Assembly (NCBI GenBank): GCA_002236755.2
Contig: NBZP02000006.1
Coordinates: 313,326 to 377,325 of the forward strand
Source: Dothistroma septosporum
Lineage: Eukaryota > Ascomycota > Dothideomycetes > Mycosphaerellales > Mycosphaerellaceae
Reading direction: 5' to 3'
DNA length: 64,000 nt
Both the position numbers and the translations under genes were made by a program. Of the stretch, positions 10,677 to 22,584 are shown one piece after another. The notes below the pieces were generated by a model. It saw nothing but the letters and a program-made list of their open reading frames with translations, was not told the DNA's origin and searched no databases. Each line of letters begins with the position of its first letter. Within the stretch, counting starts at the first letter, position 1.

Positions 10677-13503
10677 ATCGTTGGTTAACGTGCCAAAGAG
10701 AATCCCATACACAGGAGGTTGATGGATACGGAGGTTGCTGGCAAGCTGAAATGGTCTGACGAGAGATCAAACGGACGAGGCTCGACGCTGTATGATGTGT
10801 CCGATGGACATAGTAGTGGAAGCAGGATTCAATGTCCACCGCCACTCGCGTGTAGCCAGAATAGTATCAGGAGCCTATATAGGTTCCAGGGTTGCGTGAT
10901 GGTGCATTGTCATATATTGGGCGCACTCACGACCACCTTGCATGTCTACCGTAGAGGAGATGAAGAAGAGTTCATCAAGACGAGCAGGAGTATAGGGAAA
11001 CGGAATCCGTGGATGTGAATGAAGTCCATGGTTACGCGAGCTCCAGGCGTTCCTATGACCCGGAATGAGATAAGACTTACCAGAATACGGTCAAGAGGTT
11101 GTGTATCAAGACTTCGATTGGAGGGCTGACCACTCATTTGCCGCAAATCGGAGCCTTGACATGAGTGTCACTGCCAGACCTGCCGATCTAATCAGCGCTA
11201 TGCATGCATTCCGCTGTTCCAAGGACCTGGAAAGCGTGGAGGAGCCGAGGAAATTGTGTCGTAAGAGCCGGCAGAATCCCGTGCTGCCTTTGTGTGCCGG
11301 GGCTAGTGCAAGGTGATGATGCTGGAGTAAACCTTCTTGTTGTACATATGGGCTCTCCCAGTGAAGTTTGTCGAGAGAACGTTGAAACGTCTGCATTGTA
11401 TGCGCTAGAAGGCATATGGAGGCACGCTAGAACGACATGCATGCAACAGACCCCGACCAATCATGGTGGAGTCGGAATTTCTTCCTGGCTCGGCTTCACG
11501 CTGACGAGATGTTGTGGAACACGGGAAGAGACAGGAGGGCCAAAGCCATGGAGCGCGCATTATCGTGCTCCAGAGTGATCCCATCCGTGACTCAATTGCA
11601 TTTGTAAATCGAACCGCCTTAGTCTCGATCATGGTAAGCGGTGAGCTTGGCCAGCAATCTTTGTGTAGCTGCCCGACTCGGAGCGCAAAGCCGACTGGGC
11701 GGTGCCAATTCAGCGGTGAGCATGGTTGGCCACGTATTTAGCTCTCACCGTAAGCGACGTCTTCAAAGGTCTGCTTTCGTTGTTGGTGCTACCTGAGACT
11801 AGGACGGCAGTCGTTCGTATCGATGATCGGATTGCTGCGTGGCTGCAATACTGAAGACGCATTCATCATCCGCTGATGACTGGCTGGTGGCAGGACCGAA
11901 GGTATTGCATGCAGCACCGTGAGAGTCTGCGGTTTGCTGGCATGATCAGCTCACAGCACAACGCCTCTCGGCAGAAGCTCCGTACAACTGGTTCAGGACT
12001 CATCCGAGCATGACCTCGGCGATCATTTCTGCTCTGCCTACTTGCGATGGTATCGACACAGCGCCACGGCTCTATGATGCGCTGGCACGCGGCGACTCCT
12101 GGCGTCTCATTGTCACAGAGCTAATATACGTCAGCTCGGTGCTGTTTCGTTCAGGACTAGGCCTCCTCTCACGCGGAACAGCAGACGAGCTCTGTTGCAA
12201 CTGCATCGCGATCGACGAGGCCTGTGGTACTTCAGGAAATTATCCATAGGCAGTAGCACATGGGCGAAGGATCGCCTTGCAGATGCCGCAACATCGTATT
12301 GCTTTGCCAGACTGGGCGTGAATTAGGGGACTGCAGCTAGGAAGAAGCAACACTCTCGCCATGGCTCAGCTTCGGCAATATATAGATCAAGCGCGCTGTA
12401 TGACTCGCGGGAAGACGTTCCAATGCCTGTAGCAGACGTTTTGTTGTCGTCGTGATGGTGTGTATCGTTCCATTACCTCGGGTCCACGCCGCGATCGTAG
12501 TCGAGGAATATTGGGTGGTACAACGTGGTCAGCAAATGCGCCGTAGGTGTCACAGATCTCGGTTCACGTGGGCGGGAACCTGCTTCGCCGGAAGATGCTG
12601 CCGTGCATGTAAGCCTTGACTGCGGTCGTTCGGCAGCGGATGTCGAAGAGTTGTTGTCAGAAGAAAGCAGGCGTGAAATTGCGCTATGAAGGACTGGCGC
12701 GGCGCTACCTGATGACTTGTTGAGCCGGATTTCCAAGTGGGCAGGAGCCACTTGCCTGTCGATGCACCTTCACTATAGAGGTGTAATTGTAATGAGTCTG
12801 AGAGAAGGCGTTAGCAGAGAGATGACAATATCTAAGCCGTCCAAAGGAGTACAACCCAACCAACTCGACCCACTGCCGCATTCCTTGCAACAGCTGGGAG
12901 TCAAAGTCCGGGACTCAACCTAAGACTACCTATCTAACCAGAAGTTTAGAAACGTAATCGCTTGCGTTTCGCCAGAGACCACCAAATGTGTAGTGTACAA
13001 GACATTGCCTTTGTGTTCCTTGCGGTCCCCAACAGTCGTAGTGACAGGCCCGTGTGTTGCAATCAGAAACATCTGTCTCATTAAAAAGAAGCATTGAAGA
13101 AAGTGGTCAAGCTCGTTTCGCCGTCCGTCTTAACAGAAAGCACCAATCAAGGTATCCGTTCGGAGCGTCTGGCAGTCGTTGCTCGTTGATCTCGTTGCTT
13201 TAACCGTCCGATGCCAAAAACTCAATAACGCTGATCGTCCGCCAAAGCTGTATATAACTCCTCTTGTACTCCATGCTTGTTCGTTTGTGCCCAAACCCGA
13301 ACGTGCTCTCCATATGCCAGTTTCTCGTCATCTTCGTTCAGTCGAGATCGTCGTGTCAGTCGGATCGGTCGTACTGTTCTATGCAATATCGTTGCCGCGT
13401 CATCGTGTCATTAAGTTCTCCGTCCCGTATCGTGTCATGCTCGCCTTGATCCGTCTCAGTCTTCATTCATACAGTGTTGTTCGCTCACCATGGCACGGCT
13501 CGT
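10677..13503. other. 2.8-kb gene-free stretch
   Basis: Only short, overlapping frames without domains. The right end should contain the 3' UTR of the zinc-finger gene and the left end the permease promoter. No mobile element ends or repeats were recognised. Confidence 0.5.
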
Positions 13504-15786
13504 TTAATTCGTCGTGACCCAGGAATCCAGAATGTCGCGAACATCGTTGTAGTTGTCATTGAACGAGTCCTCTTCTTCGATCCCTGCCAGGAAGTCATCG
13601 ATGCCGAATGCGCTCCGCTGAGTTGCACCGAAGCTCTCGCTGTACAGTGTCGTGGGAGCCATCCGGTGTGTGGTCTTGACACTGCTGACGTGTACTGTGT
13701 CCCAATCGGAGTTGTAGACGCTCGATCCGCTGCAGGACTCTCCGGGTGGCGAGAACATCTCCCGCCCAACGTCTGGGTGTGAGTTCATGACTTCGAAGTT
13801 GACAGTGTCGTCAAAGATGTCCACGCCACCATGCGCCGGGCTTGACTCGCCTGCAAAGCCCGTCGAGCCAGAGTAGTCGTTGAACGAGTTGTTGTTTGCT
13901 GCTGGACTTGAACCATCATTGTACAAAGAACCTGCACCTGGAAGTGCGCTTGGCGAAGAGTGATTTGAAAGCTTCGACGGCGACACGATATCTGTAAGTT
14001 CCTGGGGTATGCTAAAGTCGATGCGAATCTTAGCTTGCGAGCGCTTGGTCGATGTTGCGGAGGGAGGCGAAGTCGGTGGCGTGTCGATCCAAGAAGCTGA
14101 CGCCATGTTGAAGTGTCCGTTGGCGCCGTCGATGTTTAGAAAGTCACCGGCATCCAGTTCATCAGAATCGTGAGAGGGAGTCGCCGGCATGCTTCGCTCG
14201 CTCGCTGCCGAGCTCATGCTCTCGGCCAGGCCTTCATTGGCATATGCCTTGTCCAGAGAACGGGCGAGCGCAGCCTTCCGAGCTCTGATGTCCATGTCTG
14301 GACGACTCGATCTCTTCGATTTATCACCCTCTGAACGCTCCTTCTTCGGTCGACCGCGCTTCGGCTTCTCCTCTTCTGCCTTCTCGAAACCTGGGAGGAC
14401 ACCTTCGCACATGTCGCGCTGGCGATGTCGAGTCAGAGCGTCCGCGCGTGCAAAGGTCTTGCCACACGGACAGACAGCTGGTCGCTCGTTGGTGTGTGTC
14501 AGGTGATGGCGCTTTGTGTCGTGAAGTCTGTTAAATCGCTTGCCGCAGGGGTTGCAGCGAAAGCGACGGTCATCGAGATGGTTCTGGACATGCGATCGAG
14601 CGTTCTCTTTTCGGTTGATCTTCTGATTGCATCCGTCCCACTTGCATCGGTAGGCATCGCCTTTGCCGGTTGGGTGGACCAACCACGAGTTGATCTGTTC
14701 CTCGGAGATGCCAGTGTCGATGTAGGTGGCGTCGATTCCGGCTGCGTCCAAAGCTGCTTGCTCTTGACACATTGGACCACCAGCGATCATGAAATGCGGG
14801 CTGTTGAAGTCTTGCGCTGCTCCGCCTGTTGCTTGATACATCACTGACTCATCGTAGCCGGGCACCGCTTCTTCGAAGAGAGTCGGCATCGGGGTGCTAT
14901 GCTGGTGAGGCGGCGACGATGGATCGGCAACTGAGGACGAGTAAGCTGAAGCTGCATAATCTTGCTCACCTGCATAGCTGAAAGAGCCATTGCCAAATGC
15001 TGCGCTCTGAGAGGCGAATTGGCTGCCATCGTGATGCTGTGGCATTGGCGCCACGTCCAGCTGATAGCTTTGGCTGCGTTGGTGCTTGACGTGTGAAGGT
15101 GGTGGACTCGGCCAATTTTGGACGTGATTCTGGGGCGTATTTGGTACGGTTTGTGCGTGACCTTGAGAGTTGGGTGTCGACGGCATGATGGCCACGTTTG
15201 GTTGTGAGATGAAGACTGGTGCCGCCATATCGCCGGCGATCGGGTGGACCTGGACGAAAGGCGCGGTCTGCACGTTGGGATTGGGTTGAGGATTGGCTGA
15301 GCCGTTGCCGAAGTTCTGCTCATACCACATGAGGTGGTTTTGCAGATGCTGCATCGCAACGGCCTGATCCTGAGTTGACGAGCTGATGGGTTGGTTGACA
15401 TTGCCATTCAGCTGCTGATGGAGATGGGATTGGAAGTTTAGTGCGCCTGCTTGCGGCGGCTGTGGGAAGCCCGGCGGGCGGCTTTGCTCCTGCGCTTCTT
15501 GCTTGATCGAGAAATGTTGCTGCTCCGGTGGTGGGTATGCTAAATTAGTATCCGGTTGGTATGGTGCCCTTGCGAGTGGGAGTTCTGCCTGTTGATCTTG
15601 AGGTAAGAGGAGACGAAAGTCAGTCTGTGGTGGCATGGCCTGATCTAGAGACAATCCTCGACGGTGTGAAGGTCGCGGATGTCGAGGCGGATGTCGCGGT
15701 ATGGGCGTCGCAAGGACAGGAACCTCGAGCGATTGGTTGCGTCGGTGCTGGCGACGGCGCTCTTGTATGGCGGTTCCTGGCAACAT
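13504..15786 (-). CDS. C2H2 zinc-finger transcription factor, Swi5/Ace2 type
   Basis: A single frame of 760 residues. Residues 1-370 are Gln/Pro/His rich and look like a disordered activation region. Residues about 377-461 hold three zinc fingers: a first atypical one (CKWDGC..ARSHVQNH), a second (CNPCGKRFNRLHDTKRHHLTH) and a third with the short CPCG knuckle and a late Cys (HRQRDMC). An AT-hook-like KRGRPKKER follows. The third-finger form plus KRGRP is the pattern of yeast Swi5/Ace2, which activate late-mitotic, septation and cell-wall genes; in filamentous fungi relatives affect conidiation and secreted hydrolases. The C-terminus is acidic. The gene is divergent from ubiquitin-S27a. An upstream coding exon cannot be excluded. 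Confidence 0.82.
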   Translation of the reverse strand: MLPGTAIQERRRQHRRNQSLEVPVLATPIPRHPPRHPRPSHRRGLSLDQAMPPQTDFRLLLPQDQQAELPLARAPYQPDTNLAYPPPEQQHFSIKQEAQEQSRPPGFPQPPQAGALNFQSHLHQQLNGNVNQPISSSTQDQAVAMQHLQNHLMWYEQNFGNGSANPQPNPNVQTAPFVQVHPIAGDMAAPVFISQPNVAIMPSTPNSQGHAQTVPNTPQNHVQNWPSPPPSHVKHQRSQSYQLDVAPMPQHHDGSQFASQSAAFGNGSFSYAGEQDYAASAYSSSVADPSSPPHQHSTPMPTLFEEAVPGYDESVMYQATGGAAQDFNSPHFMIAGGPMCQEQAALDAAGIDATYIDTGISEEQINSWLVHPTGKGDAYRCKWDGCNQKINRKENARSHVQNHLDDRRFRCNPCGKRFNRLHDTKRHHLTHTNERPAVCPCGKTFARADALTRHRQRDMCEGVLPGFEKAEEEKPKRGRPKKERSEGDKSKRSSRPDMDIRARKAALARSLDKAYANEGLAESMSSAASERSMPATPSHDSDELDAGDFLNIDGANGHFNMASASWIDTPPTSPPSATSTKRSQAKIRIDFSIPQELTDIVSPSKLSNHSSPSALPGAGSLYNDGSSPAANNNSFNDYSGSTGFAGESSPAHGGVDIFDDTVNFEVMNSHPDVGREMFSPPGESCSGSSVYNSDWDTVHVSSVKTTHRMAPTTLYSESFGATQRSAFGIDDFLAGIEEEDSFNDNYNDVRDILDSWVTTN

Positions 15787-16677
15787 TGTGTGTGTGAGCT
15801 GTCGGCAAGACAGAGTCCGGTTCCAGTGGTTGTCCTGAGGCGGGTGCCTCGTTGTGGTCCGTTACTGTAGATCGAGTGAGCATGCGATCTTGCGCTACCT
15901 GGTCGAGGATCAGGTCACCTACCTCTACGCAGTGCAAGCCGGAGCGCCGCCGGGCGGTGACTTCCTTAGTCGATGGCCTCCTCTAGTGTGAATCCCAACA
16001 CAAGAGAGGAGGATATGTAGGGTGGCCGATCAGGCCTGAACGAGTGGGTGGTGGTCTCTGGATGTGAGGTGCGAGGAGCCGCTTAGAGTATGTACAGCGA
16101 TTCTCTTCAGCAGTAGTCTTGGAAGATGGCTGGGGGAGAGATGCTGGAGATATAAAGTGAATGCAGCACTTGACCTTAGCACGACACTGGACGTCAGCGC
16201 CTGGATGTTGACGCCTGTGCGTGTTCGCGTAGTGGATGTTGTCCTGACAACGCCGGACACGATCCCATGTCGGGCGACTGTCACAGACGACGTTGGCTTG
16301 AAACAGGGCACCAGTGAACACCTGTTTGCGCGCAACGAAATCTCCGACCGTGGTTCGAGAAGGCGACACATAGTAAAGTGCCGTCGCAACGAGGGTCGTC
16401 ACAGCGATACCAACGACTTTAACGACTTCGTTGATGGCAATGTTGTTGTCGAAGCGACGCGAGAGGCGAAGGCAAACGATGAGATTTGAGATGCGGAGAA
16501 CGGCCGCGGAAGATCTAGGTCCGATCATGCCAGCCTGAGGCAGCAAGAGGTGGCAAGACGGGATTAGCGTGTTTTGGTTGCCAAGAAACTTCCGACCCAC
16601 GCACCCAAATGTCTTCCTGCTCCGACGCCATCTTGGTTTGATCACCTCTTTTGTGAAGACGGAATATCCTGAGCAGA
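15787..16677. promoter_or_regulatory. Divergent intergenic region, zinc-finger factor / ubiquitin-S27a
   Basis: About 890 bp between two divergent starts, so it should contain both promoters and 5' UTRs. A 220-codon minus-strand frame (15983-16645) crosses it but has no domain and no start context. No individual promoter element is claimed. Confidence 0.45.
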
Positions 16678-17308
16678 ATGCAGATCTTCGTCAAGACCCG
16701 TACGTAGCGGTCACACACAGCACTAGACGGATCTCGCTGACACGCGTACAGTCACGGGCAAGACGATCACCCTTGAGGTGGAGTCTTCGGACACCATCGA
16801 CAATGTCAAGTCCAAGATCCAGGGTAGGCAGCACTCATCGCAGGCAACATCGCGATCAAATCTAACCCATCTTCCACAGACAAGGAGGGAATTCCACCGG
16901 ACCAGCAGCGCTTGATCTTCGCCGGCAAGCAGCTCGAGGATGGCCGCACCCTCTCCGACTACAACATTCAGAAGGAGAGCACCCTCCACCTCGTCCTCCG
17001 TCTGCGTGGTGGTATGGCCAAGAAGCGCAAGAAGAAGGTGTACACCACCCCAAAGAAGATCAAGCACAAGCGCAAGAAGACCAAGTTGGCTGTGCTCAAG
17101 TACTACAAGGTCGATGGTGATGGCAAGATCGAGCGTCTGAGGAGAGAGTGCCCAGCCGAGACTGTAAGGAGACACATTACTACACGGAACATGGGCAAGA
17201 CACTGACTACGTCTACAGTGCGGTGCTGGTATTTTCATGGCTGCCATGCACAACCGCCAGTACTGCGGTCGCTGCCACCTGACCTACGTATTCGACGACC
17301 CGAAATAA
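16678..17308 (+). CDS. RPS31: Ubiquitin-40S ribosomal protein S27a fusion
   Basis: Four exons, 16678..16699, 16752..16823, 16880..17163 and 17219..17308, encode 155 residues, the standard length. The first exon holds only seven and one third codons (MQIFVKT). The ubiquitin part ends in LRLRGG at residue 76, followed directly by the basic S27a tail MAKKRKKKVYTTPKKIKHK. The tail contains the zinc-binding cysteines in ECPAETCGAG and YCGRCHLTY. Ubiquitin is released by deubiquitinases after Gly76, and S27a joins the small ribosomal subunit. Introns are 52, 56 and 55 nt, all GT-AG, and frame is kept throughout. Confidence 0.97.
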
Positions 17309-18084
17309 ATGAGCATTCGAGGTGGCGAGGGAAGATAAGAAGCATGACAACAGTCGGTAGCGTCGTATGGAATTCCAAGTCTTTCGATCGAAGACGAGAC
17401 TTGTCAGACATATCTGCCTATTCCGCTTGGTTCCACGTGACTCATATGTCGATCTTTGCTCACCTTGTGGTCACACTCTCTTGCCATCACGACTTCGCTG
17501 AATCACTTCTAGAACGTGTGCTCGACCATCAAAACTTGTCAACCCCCACATTGAACATCGACGAACCATCGAGTCTCCACAATGTCTAGTAAAATCTAAG
17601 CCGACCACTAGAGGCGTTGGCACGCATAAATCCCCAACACGACGATACACCATAAGAGCAGCGGCGGGCGGCGATCAGCATAGCGAGTACAAGCAAAGAG
17701 GGGATAGGCAGGCGGACGAGCAAAGCAATCCAGAGCAGACGAAGTGATCAGAGTAGAGCGGGAGAAGGAATCAATGAGAGGCGCTGAAGGGGAATTGGAG
17801 GAGAGGCAGATCACCGCGTCAAACAAGCATATCGGCCATGACAAGCTCCCCACAACACGGATCACGAGCCTCGATTGGAGGTACCGCGACGCGCCCGTAG
17901 CAAGCACGATTGACAATCCAGTCAAGGACAGACGAAGGACCCATTCAACACCTTGGCATCAACCAAATCCGCTTTTGATACTCAATAGGAGCTTGGAAGG
18001 CACCGAGAGCGAAGCGACAGTCGTTCCGAAGGGAGGTACGACCGGAGGACCACGACGTCAGCGAGCGAAGGTGTCTGGAAAGCG
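17309..18084. other. Intergenic, no gene seen
   Basis: About 780 bp. A 114-codon plus-strand frame at 17744-18088 is rich in Arg/Thr and matches no family. Treated as non-coding. Confidence 0.45.
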
Positions 18085-18739
18085 ATGACTAAGATTCCAG
18101 ACAGCGGAAACACCCCAACTTAGGCGAACTACTCGAAATGATCCTCCTCCGGCTCCCCTTCGTAGCGTCCTGCGCTTTCAACGCGTGTCCCACCTCTGGC
18201 GCGCCACCATCAAGACTTCAATCAGACTCCAGCAGGCTCTTTTCATCCGCCCTACCATATCACTGACAAGCAAACCAGAAATACAGCGCATGTTACGAGA
18301 TCTATCTCTCACCGACACATGCCACCAAATCATGTTGGCATCTGGCTCGAAGACCATAGTCAACAACATATTGGGCATGGCGGGAAGCGCAGCGAGTATA
18401 TCTCATCCGCGCAAGCCCATGAGTGCCTCCGAAGGCTCTTGGCGTGTAATGCAATTGACGCAACCCCCAACGACCTCGGACTTCCTCGTTGCAAATTTCA
18501 TCGCTCTGTCCGCTATCGAAGCGGTCGCATTGGCGAAGGATCGCTTCGTGCCCTCAAATCGCTCCGTCCACCTTGAGAGTAACTATAGCATGACGCATAG
18601 CTCCTTCTCGCGTCTCGGCGCGGTGCATCTCGAAAACGCTGGTGGTCTGACGCTGGAGATGGCGGCTGAGGGGATTGCACAGTTGCAGGAGAGGTTTGAG
18701 GAAGCGGAGCATAAGGGGCGCCAGCTAAGATTTTTCTAG
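18085..18739 (+). pseudogene. F-box protein gene broken by two frameshifts
   Basis: Three reading frames in succession encode parts of one F-box protein. ATG at 18085 opens the first frame, which stops at 18120-18122. The second frame carries ELLEMILLRLP just after it. The third, from about 18155, carries LRSVLRFQRVSHLWRAT and continues to the stop at 18739 with the usual SWRVMQLTQPP motif. Each frame change needs one extra base, and each lies at a run of four C (18113-18116 and 18155-18158). No splice sites fit the changes. Either the gene is recently inactivated or both are homopolymer errors in the assembly. Intact homologues are typically adaptor subunits of SCF ubiquitin ligases. Confidence 0.62.
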
Positions 18740-19092
18740 GGAAGTCAGGTCAAGGCAGACTTCATGGTGGATTTGTTGGAAGAGATTCGGGACGTTGTTG
18801 AGAGAGATGTCGTGAGAATGCGAAGGGAGGCGAGGCGGTGATACAGGAGAGGGGGGGAGTTGGTGTTGAAGGTCGGCCAATCAGGGGTTTTCAGGACCGG
18901 TCGGACTGATGGGAGCATGGGCACAGTCACGAGAACTGGAGCCGTGCCTCCAAAATCTTGTAATTGTGCAAATGCTACGCGACTTCCTCCTGTGCTGTAC
19001 TGTACTGTGCTCCATCATATGCTCGGGGTATCATTCCTTTCTCATTCCCATAACGCCGGTACCAGTAGCAATGCAATGCCACCCATCATCGT
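18740..19092. other. Convergent intergenic region
   Basis: About 350 bp between the broken F-box gene and the BRCT gene, which face each other. Presumably 3' UTRs; nothing else seen. Confidence 0.45.
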
Positions 19093-20109
19093 CTATCCAT
19101 ACCTCATACCATCCCCTTCCCTTTTTCCTTTTCCCCTTCCCCCAAACATAGTTTTTATGCCCTTAACCCCCCTCGGCTTAAGACTCATCCCCTCAAATCT
19201 ACTCTCCGGCTGCCTCTTTCCTAGTCTAACACTCTCGACAACCCACCCCACATTTACAAATTTTACACTGTTCCCACATTTGCTTGTTATCTCCTTCTGG
19301 ATCTTACTACCTGCCAATCCTCCACCGCAAGAACCGCCGTCTTTGCTGGGTTTGCCGATTACTACGTGCGTGACGGTACGCCGGCCGAGAGAGATTGAGG
19401 TGTTGCCGCCGTGGGTGGAGAGAAGGTGCTTTATTTTATGGTCAGAGTAGGGGGCAGTGGAGCCGTTGATGTAGAAGGTGAGATCTTTGAAAATTTGGGC
19501 TGGTTCGGGAGGGGATTCTGGGGTTGTTTCGTCGCCGGCCGTTTCGTTCTTGATGCTTTCATCTTGCATAGTCTGGGCTGCTTTTGTTAAGCTTATTGAG
19601 TCTGGCGTAGTGGATGGGTGTACCGATTCCAATAGATCGCTAGGTGAACACTCATGGCTCGTCCAACTCGTCTCTCGCACCGCTCCGTCCGGTTTGCGGA
19701 ATGGCGTGAAAGGGCTCACGACGGTGTTCGGCTTCTCCATCTCAGCCTCAGTCTTTATCCTCTTCGCTGGTCTGCCCTCAATTGTCCCATCTTTCGTGAC
19801 CTTCACACTCTCCCACAGACTCTGCTGCCCTCCGGTCCGCAGTCCCTTTGCGCCTTTCACCCACCCACCATTCTCCGTCCTCCCATCCAGCCCAAAGTCC
19901 AGGCTCCCCGCGCCGACTGTATCACTGACTCTCTTGCCCCCTCCTACGCCTGCTGAGAACTGCTCGCGAAGCTTGAGAGTACGCGAATCGCGCCATGATG
20001 TGCTTCCCGAGAGGCGATTCTCTGCGCGTTGGTGACCGGTGGCGCTACTGTTGAACGGATCGAATATGTTTTTCGACGGCTTCGCTGCCGGTGGTGCTTT
20101 CGTCGGCAT
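19093..20109 (-). CDS. BRCT domain protein
   Basis: A single frame of 338 residues from an ATG at 20109. Residues 1-200 are basic and low in order, with Lys/Arg clusters (PAKRIKTE). Residues about 210-320 form a BRCT domain: FKDLTFYINGSTAP, then HLLSTHGGNTSISLG, TVTHVVIGKP and a late FVNVGWVVESVRLGKRQPE with the conserved Trp. BRCT domains bind phosphopeptides or each other in DNA-damage signalling and repair, and this single N-proximal-type fold resembles that in REV1-like proteins. No polymerase or ligase domain is attached. Function beyond a nuclear DNA-damage role is inference. Confidence 0.75.
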   Translation of the reverse strand: MPTKAPPAAKPSKNIFDPFNSSATGHQRAENRLSGSTSWRDSRTLKLREQFSAGVGGGKRVSDTVGAGSLDFGLDGRTENGGWVKGAKGLRTGGQQSLWESVKVTKDGTIEGRPAKRIKTEAEMEKPNTVVSPFTPFRKPDGAVRETSWTSHECSPSDLLESVHPSTTPDSISLTKAAQTMQDESIKNETAGDETTPESPPEPAQIFKDLTFYINGSTAPYSDHKIKHLLSTHGGNTSISLGRRTVTHVVIGKPSKDGGSCGGGLAGSKIQKEITSKCGNSVKFVNVGWVVESVRLGKRQPESRFEGMSLKPRGVKGIKTMFGGRGKGKREGDGMRYG

Positions 20110-20671
20110 TCTGTCCTCCGTGTCTCAGGGCATGGATGGCAGTCCAATGACTGCTCACAAAGCAGGAACAGAAAGACAATCGCGACACCGCGAAACTCGA
20201 TGATGCTGTCCCGTTGCCCCGCAACGCCATCTTTGCACGAGAACACGAAAATGCCACGACGCCGACCGCGAAAGATTCACCTCCACAACTTCCACACAAC
20301 TAGATCGAATGCTGCGTCCTGCTGATCCATAGCATGAATTCAACATGCACAATGTCATCTCCCCAATGATCCGGAACTTCATGACCACTCCCGCTCCTCC
20401 CACATAACCTCGAAGCTTCAGCCCCAGGGCACACCAATACAACGCCTAATCCGACCACCTCCCGACAAGGTCACGCAGCACCGCAGCTCTCCCCTAGTGG
20501 TGTCGACGACCTTGGCCTTTATATCACCATCTCCAGCATGCCTCATCCACTCTCATCTTTCCCCTTCGGTCTTCAAATTCAGACCTCGAAATATTGAAGG
20601 AACATTGTCTGTTCTGGCTTTCTATTGCCTAGCTTGACCTTTCTCCTCCATATGATCTACGCAGTACCTGC
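20110..20671. promoter_or_regulatory. Divergent promoter region, BRCT gene / GH76 gene
   Basis: 562 bp between divergent start codons. It must supply both promoters. No element is individually supported. Confidence 0.4.
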
Positions 20672-22540
20672 ATGATTTCGGGAACATTACCTTTGGATGT
20701 CTCTTGGGGCCTCGGATCGTTGAAATACGTTATAGAGATGAAGAGACAGGTATTCCAGTGGCCGGTCAGCCGGGTCTGGCTGGCTGCTGAGGTTTTTGTT
20801 CTGACACTCGCGGTCTGGAGTGTATTCGACACGTTCAAGCAGGGTACTCTACTAGCCCCGCTGCTTGGCACGTCACATGCTATTGCGAGCATTTTCTGGA
20901 ATGCATGGAACATTTTGGAGGGCACTCCGTGGCGCTATTCGACATCGAAGAGCACCGATGGAGGATACTGGTTTGAGCAGACTCAGGATGTGGTAGCAGC
21001 ACTGCAGAGCACGTACTTCAATGGCTCGTATTGGGTTGAAGATGTTGGTGTGATGCAACGATAAGACTTGAAGACAGCTAACGTGTCATAGCCAGAGATC
21101 TTGCAATGGACTGGCGCACTGGTCGATACTATCTTCATAGGCACGCAGAGGACCTTTACACGGGCTTTGTCGGAGTACGACGGCGATGCTCACGGTGCTG
21201 AAAAGTCGGCGGCAGAGATACAGGCCGACATTCAAGAGTACTTTTCGCAGGTTGAAGGCTACTACGGCGGTGAGGACACCAACCAGATCTTTGACGCAGC
21301 GTACGACGATGCGCAGTGGGTCGTGCTGGAATGGCTTGAGGCGATCAAATTCGTCGAGCAATACGATGCATATGCTCAGTCTTCCTACGGCCAGGAAGAT
21401 ATTGCAGGCTTCGCCCATCGAGCTCACATCTTCTATAATGTTGTCCAGGACAAATTCAACACCACCCTATGCGAAGGTGGTATAACTTGGAATCCAACCT
21501 TGGCACCATACAAAAACGCCATCACCAACGAGCTCTTCGTGTCAAGCTCAATTGCCATGTACCTCTACTTCCCAGGAGACGACGACACAGACCCAAATCC
21601 GTCTTCAAATTATACCAATAAGACTCTGCCAGCTCTTCCGTTCCTTCGAGCTCATGATCCGCTCCTGCTTCAGAATGCCCGGGAAGAATGGACATGGTTC
21701 AAATCGCACAACTTCACCAACGCCCAGGGCCTCATTGTCGATGGCTTCCACGTTTCTGAGAACCAGACGAGCTGTGACGAACGAAACGAAATGGTGTACA
21801 CTTACAACCAGGGTATAATGCTCTCTGGCCTTCGCGGTCTTTGGGAAGCCACAGGCGACACTTCCTATCTTGAAGAAGGCTACGACCTTATCGCCACTGT
21901 CATCGACGCCACAGGCTGGAACGACGACGACTACGCTCAAGCCACGGACTGGTGCGGTCTCGGCCGTGCCGGCATTCTCGAAGATTACTGCGACGCACCA
22001 GCAAACTGTAGTCAGGATGCTCTCGTCTTCAAGGGTGCATACTTCGAGCATCTCGATCTCTTCTGCGAGCCTTTGCCAACAAGCACTCCTCTCGTCGCAG
22101 GTGTCACTTACATCGCCGACTCGGAGCTTGCAGCCTTCCACGTCGGAAAATGTACGAGCTACGCCCCTTGGATCCGCCACAACGCTTGGGCCGCCCTCAA
22201 CACGCGTGATGATACCGGCATCATTGGCGAGTGGTGGGGCGCTAGCTACATCACCAGTCCCCAGACTCCTGCTCTGAAGTACGCAGAGCCCAAGCCGTAT
22301 GGGAGTATGGATGTGTGGAATGAGCCGCAACTGCTGTTGACGGCGCCTTGGAAGTGTGATGGCTTCGGCGGATGTAGGCAGCCGAGTACTTTTGCTAGGA
22401 GTGGGAGGAGAGCTGCGAGGCTGAGGAGAGAGACGGAAATAAAGAGGAGACGTAGTGGCGAGCAGATCAGGACCGCGGAGACGCAGGCGCAGGGATTGGC
22501 GGTGGTAAAGGCGGCGGCGAATTCGAGGTTGAGGAGGTAG
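20672..22540 (+). CDS. Glycoside hydrolase family 76-like protein, membrane anchored
   Basis: Exons 20672..21034 and 21092..22540 encode 603 residues. The 57-nt intron begins GTTGAA, an unusual donor, and has AGCTAAC before its AG. A hydrophobic stretch near residues 33-50 (WLAAEVFVLTLAVWSVF) looks like a signal anchor. The body has GH76 features: the Asp-Asp pair in AAYDDAQWVVLEWLEAI, GGITWNP, ELFVSSSIAMYLYF and TYNQGIMLSGLRGLWEATGD. GH76 enzymes act on alpha-1,6-mannan; fungal Dfg5/Dcw1 members transfer GPI anchors into the cell wall. Many N-x-S/T sites fit a secretory protein. Oddities are the long Arg/Ala-rich tail of about 60 residues and the missing GPI signal. A second possible start is the Met at 20738. 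Confidence 0.78.
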
Positions 22541-22584
22541 GCGTTGGCGGATATTGTCAATGGGGGCGGTCGGCACTATTGAGT

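Noticed and set aside
15983..16645. 220-codon minus-strand frame upstream of ubiquitin-S27a
   Set aside because: No domain, no start context, and it would cross the promoter of a highly expressed gene. A short hydrophobic part is not enough.
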